Positions 9,824 through 18,277 of a stretch of DNA of 64,000 nucleotides are shown here, piece by piece. The stretch is from contig NZ_JAROAU010000001.1 in assembly GCF_029433855.1 (NCBI RefSeq), positions 807,089 through 871,088 on the forward strand. The letters run 5' to 3'. The stretch is from Candidatus Kosakonia sp. 282A-S69 (GTDB lineage Bacteria > Pseudomonadota > Gammaproteobacteria > Enterobacterales > Enterobacteriaceae). The position numbers and the translations under genes were made by a program. Numbering within the stretch: the first letter of the stretch is position 1; every line of letters starts with the position of its first letter. Below the pieces are notes generated by a model. It did no database searches. It saw only the letters and a list, made by a program, of their open reading frames with translations, and was not told where the DNA came from.

Positions 9824-11401
9824 TTGAAAAAGCTCTCTTTAGCTCTCTTGATTGGCTCAGTATTACTCACGCAATCTGTGTTAGCGGCTGAAAATAACCG
9901 CACCATGAGTTACCTGACATCATGGGGTCTTCCACAAGATGCCGCGACTCAGTTAGAGAAGTCCAATGTTGACACTTTCTTCCTCTCATTTGGCGGCTGG
10001 GATCAGAATGGTGATATCGCCTCTTCTGACAACATCATCAAGCCTGCCGAGTACGATGCTTATTGGCTCTCCCCTTCCTACACGTCCTGGACACAGACCA
10101 AGCTGGCAGCGCCCTCTAAACGCATGCTGGTCGCTTTCGGCGGGGAAACGTATGAAAGTATGTGGGCTCATCTTGCCGATCCGGCGAGCCGGGAAAAGAT
10201 TGCTCAGGGGCTGGTTAAACTGCTGAACACCGACTTCCCGGTTTACAAAAAGGATATGAAGCCGGAAGAGATCGTGGGCGGCTGTTTAAGCACCAACTGG
10301 GACAACACCTGCAATATGGCGAGCTACCAGAAAGCAGGCACGGTTCAGCTGGACGGCATCGATTTCGATTATGAAAAAGTGGCCCGCCTGACGCCGCAGG
10401 AGAATGAAAACCTGCTTATGCTGGCGAAACGTGTCAGGACGCTGCTCGGCCCGAACAGCGGCAAGCTGCTGAGCCTGACTACCTATCACGTCGGCGCAGA
10501 TCCTGAAGCCTGCGCCAACCCATCGGTGATGGAAAACTGCTCCTTTATTGAGGATGCCCGCTCTGCACATCACGGTGAAGTGCTGTCACTGCTCACCGGC
10601 GGGCGCGATGTGTTCGACTTCTTTAATGTTATGACCTATGACGCCGGTCCGCGTTTCCGCTATAACGTTGCGATGGCCAACTACGCCCGTGCGGTAGGCG
10701 ATAAGAAGAAGATCATTCTCGGCAATACCATCAACTCCCAGTGGGGGCCGGATGGCCGCTATGTTGAGTCCAAAGAGAATAACCTGACCCGTGCGGCCTG
10801 GCAGGCAGAGCAGGGTTACGGCGGTGTCTTCGTCTGGGCGTTGGGATCTAATAACGTTCAGCTGAGCTTTGCCGACCAGGTGAGCTACATCAATGAGATG
10901 AAACAGGCGGCGGGCGGCGATGCACCACAGGTGGAGAACCATATTCCCGTTGCGAAAGCAGCATATCCGCAGCAGGTCACCGGTGCCGCCACCGTTGTGC
11001 TCGATGGATCTGCCTCAACCGATCCGGAGGGAGCGCCACTGAGCTGGTCCTGGACACAGGTTTCAGGTCCACATGTCACGCTGAGCAGTGCTAACCAGCA
11101 GAAGGCGAGCTTTACGCTCAACGCACCGGAAGAGAAGAGCACGCTGGTCTTTACCCTGACGGTAAACGATGGTGAACATGACTCGCTACCGTTAACGATC
11201 ACCATTTCGCATAACCCGGAGGATAACAGCGCCACCGACCCGGATACGCCGGATAATGGCTCAGTGGCTGCTACGTGGCAGAGCGATAAGATTTATGTCG
11301 GAGGCGATAAAGTCTCCTGGAAGGGGCTGGAATATAAAGCGCGCTGGTGGACCCGCGGTAATGAACCAGGAACGAATGAAGTGTGGCAGGTAGTTGAGTA
11401 A
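9824..11401 (+). CDS. Secreted GH18 chitinase with PKD and CBM5/12 domains
   Basis: 525 aa. The start is TTG 9824, with a perfect AGGAGG at 9813-9818. Signal peptide residues 1-21 (LLTQSVLA, then AENN). The GH18 barrel spans roughly 25-360 with the catalytic signature DGIDFDYE (Asp177, Asp180, Asp182, proton donor Glu184). A PKD-like beta-sandwich follows (about 370-465), then an Asp/Pro/Thr linker and a CBM5/12 chitin-binding domain (483-525, with KARWWTRGNEPG). It hydrolyses beta-1,4-GlcNAc links. It is flanked upstream by the phosphorelay and downstream by an LPMO carrying a sister CBM5. Export by the adjacent type II-like machine is an inference. Confidence 0.93.
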   Translation: MKKLSLALLIGSVLLTQSVLAAENNRTMSYLTSWGLPQDAATQLEKSNVDTFFLSFGGWDQNGDIASSDNIIKPAEYDAYWLSPSYTSWTQTKLAAPSKRMLVAFGGETYESMWAHLADPASREKIAQGLVKLLNTDFPVYKKDMKPEEIVGGCLSTNWDNTCNMASYQKAGTVQLDGIDFDYEKVARLTPQENENLLMLAKRVRTLLGPNSGKLLSLTTYHVGADPEACANPSVMENCSFIEDARSAHHGEVLSLLTGGRDVFDFFNVMTYDAGPRFRYNVAMANYARAVGDKKKIILGNTINSQWGPDGRYVESKENNLTRAAWQAEQGYGGVFVWALGSNNVQLSFADQVSYINEMKQAAGGDAPQVENHIPVAKAAYPQQVTGAATVVLDGSASTDPEGAPLSWSWTQVSGPHVTLSSANQQKASFTLNAPEEKSTLVFTLTVNDGEHDSLPLTITISHNPEDNSATDPDTPDNGSVAATWQSDKIYVGGDKVSWKGLEYKARWWTRGNEPGTNEVWQVVE

Positions 11402-11430
11402 ATTCTAGTTGAGTTAGTCTTTTATGTTTT

Positions 11431-11461
11431 AGCCGCAATATTCACTTTGCGGCTTTTTTTT
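11431..11461 (+). terminator. Terminator after the chitinase gene
   Basis: The arms agccgcaa and ttgcggct are perfect complements around an 8-base loop and are followed by a T-run. This suggests that chitinase and LPMO can be separate transcripts. Confidence 0.88.
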
Positions 11462-11596
11462 ATTTGTTCTGAATGGGAATTTTCCTCGCCTTATTACGCT
11501 GGCTCTGAAGGGATAAAGGAAAGTTGATATTACTGCTGGGGTGATAACTATTTAATTTAACGCTGTGGATCTATTTCACTAATAAAAGGAGTACGT

Positions 11597-12367
11597 ATGA
11601 ATTATTCAAAAATAGGCCTGGCGGTTATGACATTATGTATGGCAGGCGGTGCGCTGGCGCATGGCTATGTCTCTCTCCCGGCGTCACGCGCCTATATGTG
11701 TAATGCCAACATGGGGTATCAAAATAAAGAGTGTGGCAGCGGTCCGCTGTATGAGATGCAGAGCGTTGAGGGGCCTGATGGGTTTCCCGCTGCCGATCAA
11801 GGGCCTGCGGATGGTCATATCGCCAGCGCGGGGGTAGCGTCAATGGGGCGGCTGGATGAGCAGAGTGAAACGCGCTGGGCGAAACACCCTATCAGCGCGG
11901 GCAAACACGCCTTCACCTGGACCTATACCGCGCCGCACAAAAGCAAATCATGGGACTACTACCTGACGAAAAGTGACTGGAATCCCGCGCAGCCGCTCAC
12001 GCGCGCCGCCTTTGAAACAAAACCATTTTGTCATATCGAAGGGAAGAACATTCAGCCCAGCACCGGCCCGGATGTGCCGCATGAGTGCACCGTTCCCGAA
12101 CGGCAGGGCTACCATGTGATCCTTGCGGCATGGGACGTTGCTGATACGGGCGCCACCTTTTACAACGTGATTGACGTCGATTTCGGCGGTCAAAACGCCC
12201 CTGCGCCGGAGGACGATCCCCAGAGCGAACTCCCGGCACAGTGGCAGAACGACGCTATCTATGTGAGCGGCGACAGGGTGTCGTGGAAGGGGAAAGAGTA
12301 TCAGGCACGCTGGTGGACGCGGGGCAACCAGCCAGGCGAGCATGAAGTCTGGAGCGAAGTGAAGTAA
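11597..12367 (+). CDS. AA10 lytic polysaccharide monooxygenase with CBM5/12
   Basis: 256 aa. Signal peptide residues 1-21 (MAGGALA) leaves His22 as the mature N-terminus, the first ligand of the copper histidine brace; the second ligand is His114 in YTAPHKSKSWDYY. The AA10 domain covers 22-about 200, with the conserved FYNVIDVDF near its end, followed by a short Pro/Glu linker and a CBM5/12 module (214-256) with QARWWTRGNQPG. It cleaves crystalline chitin oxidatively and normally acts together with a chitinase like the one upstream. ATG 11597 is preceded by AAAGGAG. Thirty of 43 CBM positions are identical to those of the chitinase. Confidence 0.93.
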   Translation: MNYSKIGLAVMTLCMAGGALAHGYVSLPASRAYMCNANMGYQNKECGSGPLYEMQSVEGPDGFPAADQGPADGHIASAGVASMGRLDEQSETRWAKHPISAGKHAFTWTYTAPHKSKSWDYYLTKSDWNPAQPLTRAAFETKPFCHIEGKNIQPSTGPDVPHECTVPERQGYHVILAAWDVADTGATFYNVIDVDFGGQNAPAPEDDPQSELPAQWQNDAIYVSGDRVSWKGKEYQARWWTRGNQPGEHEVWSEVK

Positions 12368-12379
12368 CGCGCAGCAGAC

Positions 12380-12418
12380 AAAACAGGGCCATACAGCAAC
12401 GTGGATGGCCCTGTTTTA
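12380..12418. terminator. Bidirectional terminator between the LPMO and the regulator
   Basis: The arms aaacagggccat (12381-12392) and atggccctgttt (12405-12416) are perfect complements. T-rich sequence flanks the right arm, and the opposite strand reads through a similar hairpin. It separates the convergent LPMO gene and minus-strand regulator. Confidence 0.8.
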
Positions 12419-12465
12419 TCATGCCCGGGCGGCGGTGATATGGAGTGAGATGGCTGGCTTTCCGG

Positions 12466-13149
12466 TTACATCGCAATATCAAACATCCGCGTCTGGAAGA
12501 GCAGGCAGTAGAGCTGGCAGTCTGTTCGCACATTGAGTTTCGCCATTGCCCGCAGCTTATGGGCGCTCACCGTTTTTATGCTGATATTCATGCGTCTGGA
12601 GATGGTAGTTAACGAGAGCCCCCGGCAGAGTAGGCGTAAGACTTCACTTTCGCGCGTCGAGAGCTCCTGTGGCGTGATGGCATCGCGGCGGAAAAGGGAG
12701 TCCATTAAACCGCGCTCAATATAGACTTCGTCCATTAATACCGTGGCCATCGCGCGCCATAATGTGCGTTCACTGGTATTACGGCTGATATACCCTTTTG
12801 CACCGGCCTCAAGGGCGATTCGAATAAGGTTGGTGTTGTTATACGGGGATAAGAAGATGATTTTTGTTTTGGGATAACGGCCTGAAATCCATTTTACCAG
12901 CGCGATACCATCTAATTCTGATAAGGGGCTACCGGTTTTTATTGTCGTCAGTCCGTAGCCAAGGAAAAGCAGATCAACTTGTTTATTTGCGAGAATATTC
13001 AGCAGTTCTGTTTGTTCATGTGTGTCGCCAACAACCTCGATATCTAATCTCTCAGTGTTGATATTACTGGCCTTCAGAGAGTTAATCATCGAGGTCATTC
13101 CTCGGCGTATTATCGTATGCTCATCAGCAATCAATATATTAATTGGCAT
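12466..13149 (-). CDS. LuxR-family regulator with a defective receiver domain
   Basis: 227 aa. The N-terminal half aligns with a response-regulator receiver (ILIADEHTIIRRGM, then IIFLSPYNN and EAGAKGYISRN), but the phospho-acceptor Asp is replaced: the strand reads LLFLGYG, with Gly64 where Asp is expected, and the conserved Lys is Arg123. Only one acidic residue of the pocket pair is clear (AspGlu at 9-10). The C-terminal LuxR helix-turn-helix is intact (LSTRESEVLRLLCRGLS, then IKTVSAHKLRAMAKL). It is therefore probably phosphorylation-independent. Its ATG overlaps the stop of a kinase-like remnant. It lies between the chitin genes and the secretion operon. Confidence 0.82.
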   Translation of the reverse strand: MPINILIADEHTIIRRGMTSMINSLKASNINTERLDIEVVGDTHEQTELLNILANKQVDLLFLGYGLTTIKTGSPLSELDGIALVKWISGRYPKTKIIFLSPYNNTNLIRIALEAGAKGYISRNTSERTLWRAMATVLMDEVYIERGLMDSLFRRDAITPQELSTRESEVLRLLCRGLSLTTISRRMNISIKTVSAHKLRAMAKLNVRTDCQLYCLLFQTRMFDIAM

Positions 13150-13265
13150 TAATTATCCTCCCAACGTCCTGTAGGAATGAAGAGTACAAAAGCACCATAC
13201 GGCGTTCCTGATGTTATTTCTATCTGACCAGTAAGAAAAATCAGCGGCCTTTTACCCAAAAGAGA
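13149..13265 (-). pseudogene. Remnant of a histidine kinase C-terminus
   Basis: An open frame ends with TGQIEITSGTPYGAFVLFIP, which follows the pattern of the last two beta-strands of HATPase domains (compare GELILASTPGKGTRV in the hybrid kinase of this window). Its TAA overlaps the regulator ATG as TAATG, a typical kinase-regulator translational coupling. Upstream of about 13265 the frame (to ATG 13397) loses all resemblance, with no HisKA, N-box or GLGL motif, and it runs into the start of gspG on the other strand. I infer that most of a cognate kinase was deleted when the secretion operon came to lie here. A tiny functional peptide cannot be excluded. Confidence 0.4.
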
Positions 13266-13382
13266 ATTCCTTGCGCGCGTAGAGCATTCTTGAACGCTAC
13301 GGGAGCAATCGGCTTTCGTCTCTGTTGCATCGGGGGAGAATAGACATGGTAAACGGCAATTCTTTGAGCGAACACGTGAATC

Positions 13383-13805
13383 ATGAATAATCAACAACGC
13401 CTTAAGATTAATCAGCAGCAGGGTTTTACACTGCTCGAACTGCTGGTGGTATTAATGATCATTGCGCTGCTGGCCGGCTTCGTTGGCCCGAAATTATTTT
13501 CTAATGTTGATCAGGCGAAAGAAAAAACCGCACTACGCCAGATGCACGCCTTTGCGGACGCATTAACGCAATATCGGCTGGATACCGGCAGCTATCCTTC
13601 GGAGGCTGAGGGTTTAAATGTACTGGTTGAAAAGCCCGATAACGTTAATAACTGGAACGGCCCCTATCTGGCGCAAAAAATTCCTCATGACCCATGGGGT
13701 AAAGCTTACCAGTGGCACAACCCGAGCCGACAATCGCAAAGCGTATTCGAAGTGGATATTTCTACCACTGATAATAATGGCAAGGCCATTGTCTACGGCT
13801 TCTGA
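13383..13805 (+). CDS. gspG: Major pseudopilin, GspG family
   Basis: 140 aa. The prepilin site is QQQG/FTLLELLVV: cleavage after Gly14 gives an N-terminal Phe with Glu at +5, followed by a hydrophobic helix. The C-terminal part carries GspG landmarks: SYPSEAEGLNVLVEKP, NNWNGPYLAQKIPHDPWGKAY and a terminal VYGF. It is the expected shaft subunit of the periplasmic pseudopilus. ATG 13383 has no strong ribosome binding site. It is the first gene of a run in which nearly all genes overlap or nearly touch, ending at 23260. Confidence 0.9.
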   Translation: MNNQQRLKINQQQGFTLLELLVVLMIIALLAGFVGPKLFSNVDQAKEKTALRQMHAFADALTQYRLDTGSYPSEAEGLNVLVEKPDNVNNWNGPYLAQKIPHDPWGKAYQWHNPSRQSQSVFEVDISTTDNNGKAIVYGF

Positions 13806-13807
13806 TA

Positions 13808-14275
13808 ATGATTCGGTTAATGCTGGTACTCACTCTGCTGGCCGTGCATGGCGCTGAAGCCCACTGCTGGCAACGTGCGGGCGCGCGTTACGGTATTGAG
13901 CCAGCATTATTAAAAGCGATTGCTGTCGTTGAATCAGGATTATCGCCAACGGTGGTGCATAAAAACCGAAATGGCTCCACGGATGTCGGCCTGATGCAGA
14001 TAAACAGCCAGCATTTCGCACAGCTTAAGCAATACAACATCACCGCACATTCGCTTATTAATAACCCTTGCCAAAACGTGATAACGGGTGCCTGGGTGCT
14101 GGCCGGGCAAATTCGCCAGTTTGGTTATAACTGGGAAGCGGTTGGCGCTTATAACGCCGGGAACGCCCGTAATAAGAAAACCCATTTAGCACGCCTGCGC
14201 TATAGCCAAAAAGTGGCGCGTATTTATCAGTCGCTGAAAAGGAACGATAAGGAGTTCGCGGCATGGGAAAAATGA
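13808..14275 (+). CDS. IagB/IpgF-like lytic transglycosylase
   Basis: 155 aa. Signal peptide about 1-18, then a goose-type SLT domain: CWQRAGARYGIEPALLKAIA, catalytic Glu42 in VVESGLSP, then GLMQINSQHF, and AVGAYNAG near the end. These motifs match the IagB/IpgF/PilT group of specialised muramidases that open peptidoglycan for envelope-spanning secretion machines. The gene lies 2 bp after gspG and overlaps gspF. Classical gsp operons usually lack such an enzyme; its presence suggests the machine carries its own tool for inserting the secretin through the cell wall. Confidence 0.85.
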   Translation: MIRLMLVLTLLAVHGAEAHCWQRAGARYGIEPALLKAIAVVESGLSPTVVHKNRNGSTDVGLMQINSQHFAQLKQYNITAHSLINNPCQNVITGAWVLAGQIRQFGYNWEAVGAYNAGNARNKKTHLARLRYSQKVARIYQSLKRNDKEFAAWEK

Positions 14276-15441
14276 GCACCTGGGAAGTGACCTATTTAGA
14301 AAAGGGTAAACGAAAAAAAATTCGCACCCAGGCCGATACGCCCATTTCAGCCAGACACCAATTACAGCAGGCCGGCTATGTGGTGCTGCGCGTGGCGCAA
14401 CAGGCGCAACACTCAACAAAGCGCGTCTCGCTGACGCTCTTTATTCAGGAGCTGATGGCGTTGCTGGATGCCGGGCTGGTGGTGACCGAAGCGATTGAGA
14501 CCCTCTGCGCCTGCTCCAGCGATGAACAGGCGCTGGAGATGCTGGAGGGTCTGCTGGAGAAACTCTACGCCGGGAGCCAGTTATCGCAGGCGATGGCCGC
14601 TCAACCCGACATTTTCCCGCCGCTATTAGTGAATACCGTCGCCTCTTCAGAGCAAACCGGCCAGCTGGCTAGCGCCCTGAAACGCTACCACTTCTATGAA
14701 CAGCGCCTTGAGCAGTTGCGTAAACGCATTCGCGGTACCTTAACCTACCCGCTGATTGTACTGACGGTAGGCGGCCTGATTATCTGTTTCCTGCTGGGCT
14801 TTATCGTGCCCAGCTTTTCACAAGTGTTTGAAGGCGTTAACACCCCCAGCCGCAGCGCTGAACTGATTTTATGGTGGGGTCAGCTGGTGAAACACTCCGG
14901 CGCGGAGCTGCTGATGGGCACCATTGTCACGCTCGGTACGCTGATTGTGCTGGCTAAGCAGAGCCTGACCAAACAGCTGCTGCTGAGAGCCGCCATGAAA
15001 ATCCCCCAGCTTCGCCAGCAGCAGTTCCTCACCATTCTGGTTCGTTTCTATCGCACTCTCGGCCTGCTGCTGGAGGGGGGCGTACCGGTTACCCACGCGT
15101 TACGCCTTGCTCAGTCGGTGATCCCGGTCAGCCACCACTCACAGCTCAACACCGTGGTGGAGCATGTAATGGCGGGTAAAAGCGTCTCGGAATCGCTGGA
15201 GAGCCAGCATTTAACCACCCCGGTAGCGATGCGTTTACTGCAGGTGGGCGAGCGCAGCGGGGAGTTAGCCGGTATGTGTGAACGCATCGCGGGCTTTTAT
15301 GACGAGGCGCTGGAGCGCGCCATCGATACGTTTACCCGCGTTTTTGAGCCGTTACTGATGATGATCGTCGGCGGCATCGTCGGTCTGGTGGTGTTTCTCC
15401 TCTACATGCCCATTTTTGAGATGGCCGGGAGTATGTCCTGA
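14263..15441 (+). CDS. gspF: Type II secretion inner-membrane platform protein GspF
   Basis: 392 aa, close to the usual 400. Two repeated T2SSF domains (about 55-180 and 255-385) are each followed by membrane helices (LIVLTVGGLIICFLLGFIVP and the C-terminal MMIVGGIVGLVVFLLYMPIF). It anchors the ATPase and pseudopilus assembly. ATG 14263 has GGAG eight bases upstream (14251-14254); a second ATG at 14272 overlaps the previous stop as ATGA. The N-terminal about 50 residues (WEVTYLEKGKRKKIRTQAD) are the short cytosolic lead typical of PilC/GspF. Confidence 0.92.
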   Translation: MGKMSTWEVTYLEKGKRKKIRTQADTPISARHQLQQAGYVVLRVAQQAQHSTKRVSLTLFIQELMALLDAGLVVTEAIETLCACSSDEQALEMLEGLLEKLYAGSQLSQAMAAQPDIFPPLLVNTVASSEQTGQLASALKRYHFYEQRLEQLRKRIRGTLTYPLIVLTVGGLIICFLLGFIVPSFSQVFEGVNTPSRSAELILWWGQLVKHSGAELLMGTIVTLGTLIVLAKQSLTKQLLLRAAMKIPQLRQQQFLTILVRFYRTLGLLLEGGVPVTHALRLAQSVIPVSHHSQLNTVVEHVMAGKSVSESLESQHLTTPVAMRLLQVGERSGELAGMCERIAGFYDEALERAIDTFTRVFEPLLMMIVGGIVGLVVFLLYMPIFEMAGSMS

Positions 15442-17078
15442 TGATGTCGCAGCCGGAAATTTCCGCCCTGATTGATGACCTGCTGGCGGTTGATGAAGCC
15501 CAGCGCAGCGAGGCGTTTGAAAAGCAAATCGAGACCGATGCTGCTGTGCTGCCCGCGCTGGCTGATGCCCTCGGTATCGCGCTGTTTACGCCGCAGGCGG
15601 AGGAGGAGGTCACCGTCGATTTTCAGCATGTCGCACTCAATGATGCGCTGGCGATGCATGTCCTGCCGGTGTGCTGGCGCGACCGGCACTGGTTGCTCCT
15701 GAGCGACCCCTTTTCGCTGGCGCTACGCCAGTGGGCGCAGCGGCTACCGGTGACCCTTGCCATCGCCTCGCCGGGCTGGTTACGCGAGCAGCTTGAGGCG
15801 CTGACCCGCCAGCAGCGCACACTCGATCAGCTTGAACAGCAGGGGAGTGAAGAGGGCGAGGATGAGGTGATCCTTGAGATCACCCCCGGCAATATCGCCA
15901 GTGAAAGCAACCCGATTATCAAACTGGTTAACGCCACCCTCTATGATGCGATCCAGAGCCGCGCCAGCGATATTCACCTCAGCGCCGCGCCGGATGGCCT
16001 GGCGGTCAAATACCGCGTCGATGGCGTCATCCACGCCATTCGTCACTGCCCGGGTATCCAGGCGTCCGGTCAGATTATTTCGCGCATTAAGGTACTGAGC
16101 AGTATGGATATTTCCGAGCGTCGTATTCCACAGGATGGGCGCTTCAAGGCGATGATCCATCAGCGGCCGGTCGATTTTCGTGTCTCGGTGGTGCCGGGGA
16201 TTCATGGTGAGGATGCGGTGTTGCGCGTGCTCGACAAATCCCACAGCAGCACCCTGAGCCTTGAGACGCTGGGTTTTGATGACCATACGCTGCGCGAAAT
16301 TCGCCTGTTAACCCACCAGCCGCACGGCATGGTGCTGGTCACCGGGCCGACCGGCAGCGGCAAATCGACCACCCTTTACGCGGCGCTGAGCGAGCTGAAC
16401 ACCGGTGATAATAAGATCATCACCATTGAAGATCCGGTCGAGTATCAGCTTAACGATGTGCTGCAAATTCCCGTCAATGACAAAAAAGGGCTTACCTTTG
16501 CCCGTGGCCTGCGCGCCATCTTGCGCCACGATCCCGACACCATTCTGGTCGGTGAGATCCGCGACAGCGAAACCGCCGGTATCGCGGTGCAGGCTGCGCT
16601 CACCGGCCACTTAGTGCTCTCCTCCGTGCACGCCAACGATGTATTCAGCGTGCTGGAACGCTTTCTCTATATGAACGTTGATGCCAATAGCCTGCTCTCT
16701 GCGCTGCGCGGCGTGCTGGCACAGCGGCTGGTGCGCGGTATCTGCCCGCAGTGCCTGGAGGAGGCGCAACCGAGTGAAGAGGATCTGCATCAGTGGCAGC
16801 AGAGCGCGCTTAACACGCTCACGCCGGTGTGGCGTAAAGGGCGCGGCTGTCCGGCCTGCCGACAGAGCGGTTTTCGCGGTCGGCTGGCGCTGGCGGAAGT
16901 TTTGCCCTTCAGCGACAGAATGAAAGAGGCGCTTCAGATGCGGGCCTCGGTGCGCCAGATGCGCGAAATTGCCTTAGCAGAAGGCTTTGTCCCACTGCAT
17001 AACGTTGCCATTCGCGCGGTGCTGGAGGGCAAAACCACTTTTTCGGAGATTAACCGTGTTATCACTCCTCCCGCCTGA
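15441..17078 (+). CDS. gspE: Type II secretion traffic ATPase GspE
   Basis: 545 aa. An N-terminal GspE_N/MshE-like region (about 1-130) is followed by the secretion ATPase core: Walker A VTGPTGSGKSTTLYAAL, Asp box ITIEDPVEYQL, Walker B DTILVGEIRDSETA and His box LTGHLVLSSVHAND. A C-terminal zinc site with two CxxC pairs (CPQC, and CPACRQSGFRGR) is typical of GspE/PilB. It powers pseudopilus extension from the cytoplasmic face. The start overlaps the gspF stop (TGATG). All catalytic motifs are intact. Confidence 0.94.
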   Translation: MMSQPEISALIDDLLAVDEAQRSEAFEKQIETDAAVLPALADALGIALFTPQAEEEVTVDFQHVALNDALAMHVLPVCWRDRHWLLLSDPFSLALRQWAQRLPVTLAIASPGWLREQLEALTRQQRTLDQLEQQGSEEGEDEVILEITPGNIASESNPIIKLVNATLYDAIQSRASDIHLSAAPDGLAVKYRVDGVIHAIRHCPGIQASGQIISRIKVLSSMDISERRIPQDGRFKAMIHQRPVDFRVSVVPGIHGEDAVLRVLDKSHSSTLSLETLGFDDHTLREIRLLTHQPHGMVLVTGPTGSGKSTTLYAALSELNTGDNKIITIEDPVEYQLNDVLQIPVNDKKGLTFARGLRAILRHDPDTILVGEIRDSETAGIAVQAALTGHLVLSSVHANDVFSVLERFLYMNVDANSLLSALRGVLAQRLVRGICPQCLEEAQPSEEDLHQWQQSALNTLTPVWRKGRGCPACRQSGFRGRLALAEVLPFSDRMKEALQMRASVRQMREIALAEGFVPLHNVAIRAVLEGKTTFSEINRVITPPA

Positions 17079-17742
17079 GTTGCAGTGCGAGATTCACCCG
17101 CAACGGCTGGTGCTTCGCCGGGGCGACCGGGTGCTCGGCGAACAGGCGTTAACCGCGCAGTGTGGGCTGGATGAGGCGCTCGACCAGCTATTACGTGGTC
17201 ATGCCTTAGCAATGCCCTGGTGGGGAAAGCTCAGCTTCTGTCTGAGCAGCAGCCGGATTCACTACTTTACCGTGCCGTGGCAGCCCGGGCTGAGCACGCC
17301 GGAGGAGCTACGCAGCTTCGCCGCTACCGAGGCTGCCAGGCAACCTTTCTGGCGCGACGTTCTGGCGTGTAAAACCGCCTTTATCTCGGTGCAGTTCGGC
17401 GCAACGGCGCTGGCGGCAGCCATTGATGAAGCGCTCTGGCAAGCCTTACTGCTCACCGCCCGTAAATGGAGGCTGCGTGTAGGCGGTATTCATGTCGCGT
17501 TGCACCATAAGCTTCGCGCGTGGCGCGGCGCGCTGCCCGCCGATGCGCTCTTCTGCCTGCGCGATGAGCAGGCGACGATCTTTGTCTCGCGCCAGCGCGG
17601 GCAGTGGCAGCAAGCGTGGTGTCTGCACAATGACACGGGGGTGAGTCCGCAGCAGCAGGTCGCCCGCACCGCGCGATTAATGGGGCTGGACGCTGCCGTT
17701 CCGCACTACTTTCTTAACGCTATCGATGTGCCGGGGGAGTAA
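17056..17742 (+). CDS. PilM/GspL-like cytoplasmic platform protein (tentative)
   Basis: 228 aa from GTG 17056, which has GGAG at 17045-17048; a longer frame from 16987 lies inside gspE and is rejected. No signal or membrane segment is seen. The sequence (LSFCLSSSRIHYFTVPW, then ELRSFAATEAARQPFW and LCLRDEQATIFVSRQ-like strands) has the alternation expected of the actin-like PilM/GspL-N fold, but no motif is decisive. The assignment rests mainly on position: it is followed by proteins resembling PilN, PilO, PilP and a secretin in exactly that order. It overlaps the end of gspE by 23 bp. Confidence 0.6.
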   Translation: MLSLLPPELQCEIHPQRLVLRRGDRVLGEQALTAQCGLDEALDQLLRGHALAMPWWGKLSFCLSSSRIHYFTVPWQPGLSTPEELRSFAATEAARQPFWRDVLACKTAFISVQFGATALAAAIDEALWQALLLTARKWRLRVGGIHVALHHKLRAWRGALPADALFCLRDEQATIFVSRQRGQWQQAWCLHNDTGVSPQQQVARTARLMGLDAAVPHYFLNAIDVPGE

Positions 17743-17744
17743 GG

Positions 17745-18269
17745 ATGTTTTCCATTTCGGCTTGTAAAGGTTGGGCTGCTCCCTGTTTTCAACATCGGCC
17801 ACGCGCCGCCTGGCCTGTAATGGGGGTCGTGCTGCTGCTGAGCGGCGGTCTGCTGCTGGTAAGCATGAAGGATTATCAACAGCGCGACGCGCTGCAGCGC
17901 CAGCATCAGCGGCTGCTGGAGACGGTGGCAAAGCGGGATGAAATTGTCCGCGGCCTGTCGGCGCGCATGAAAAAGCATCAGCCGGATGCGAGTGCCGCCA
18001 TGCAGGTCGTGGCGATGCTGAACCCACTGGCGAAACTACTCCTGCCCGATGTGGCAATCATGAATGTGAGCGTCGAGCCTGCGAAAAAAGTGGTCCGGCT
18101 GCAGGTAAAAGCGATGTCGCTTGAGGCGCTGCTCGATTTCAGCACCCGTCTGGAGGCGATTCCGGCGCGGGTTGAGCTGCAAAACCATACGCCGTCAAAG
18201 GAGCTCAGCCAGAAATGGGCGGTCGACGCCACGTTAATCGTTATCTATACCCTTAACCCCCGGCTCTGA
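17745..18269 (+). CDS. PilN-like inner-membrane assembly protein
   Basis: 174 aa. A short cytosolic lead precedes one membrane helix (about 25-41, VMGVVLLLSGGLLLVSM), a coiled-coil-prone stretch (DYQQRDALQRQHQRLLETVAKRDEIV) and a small alpha/beta periplasmic domain ending in IVIYTLNPRL. This architecture is that of PilN and of the C-terminal half of GspL. ATG 17745 lies 2 bp after the previous stop, with GGGGGAG upstream. A role in linking the cytoplasmic platform to PilO/PilP-like partners is inferred; sequence similarity alone is weak. Confidence 0.65.
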   Translation: MFSISACKGWAAPCFQHRPRAAWPVMGVVLLLSGGLLLVSMKDYQQRDALQRQHQRLLETVAKRDEIVRGLSARMKKHQPDASAAMQVVAMLNPLAKLLLPDVAIMNVSVEPAKKVVRLQVKAMSLEALLDFSTRLEAIPARVELQNHTPSKELSQKWAVDATLIVIYTLNPRL

Positions 18270-18277
18270 GTGAACTT

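Noticed and set aside
9824-11401. Catalytically dead chitinase-like lectin
   Set aside because: All acidic residues of the GH18 motif DGIDFDYE, including Glu184, are intact.
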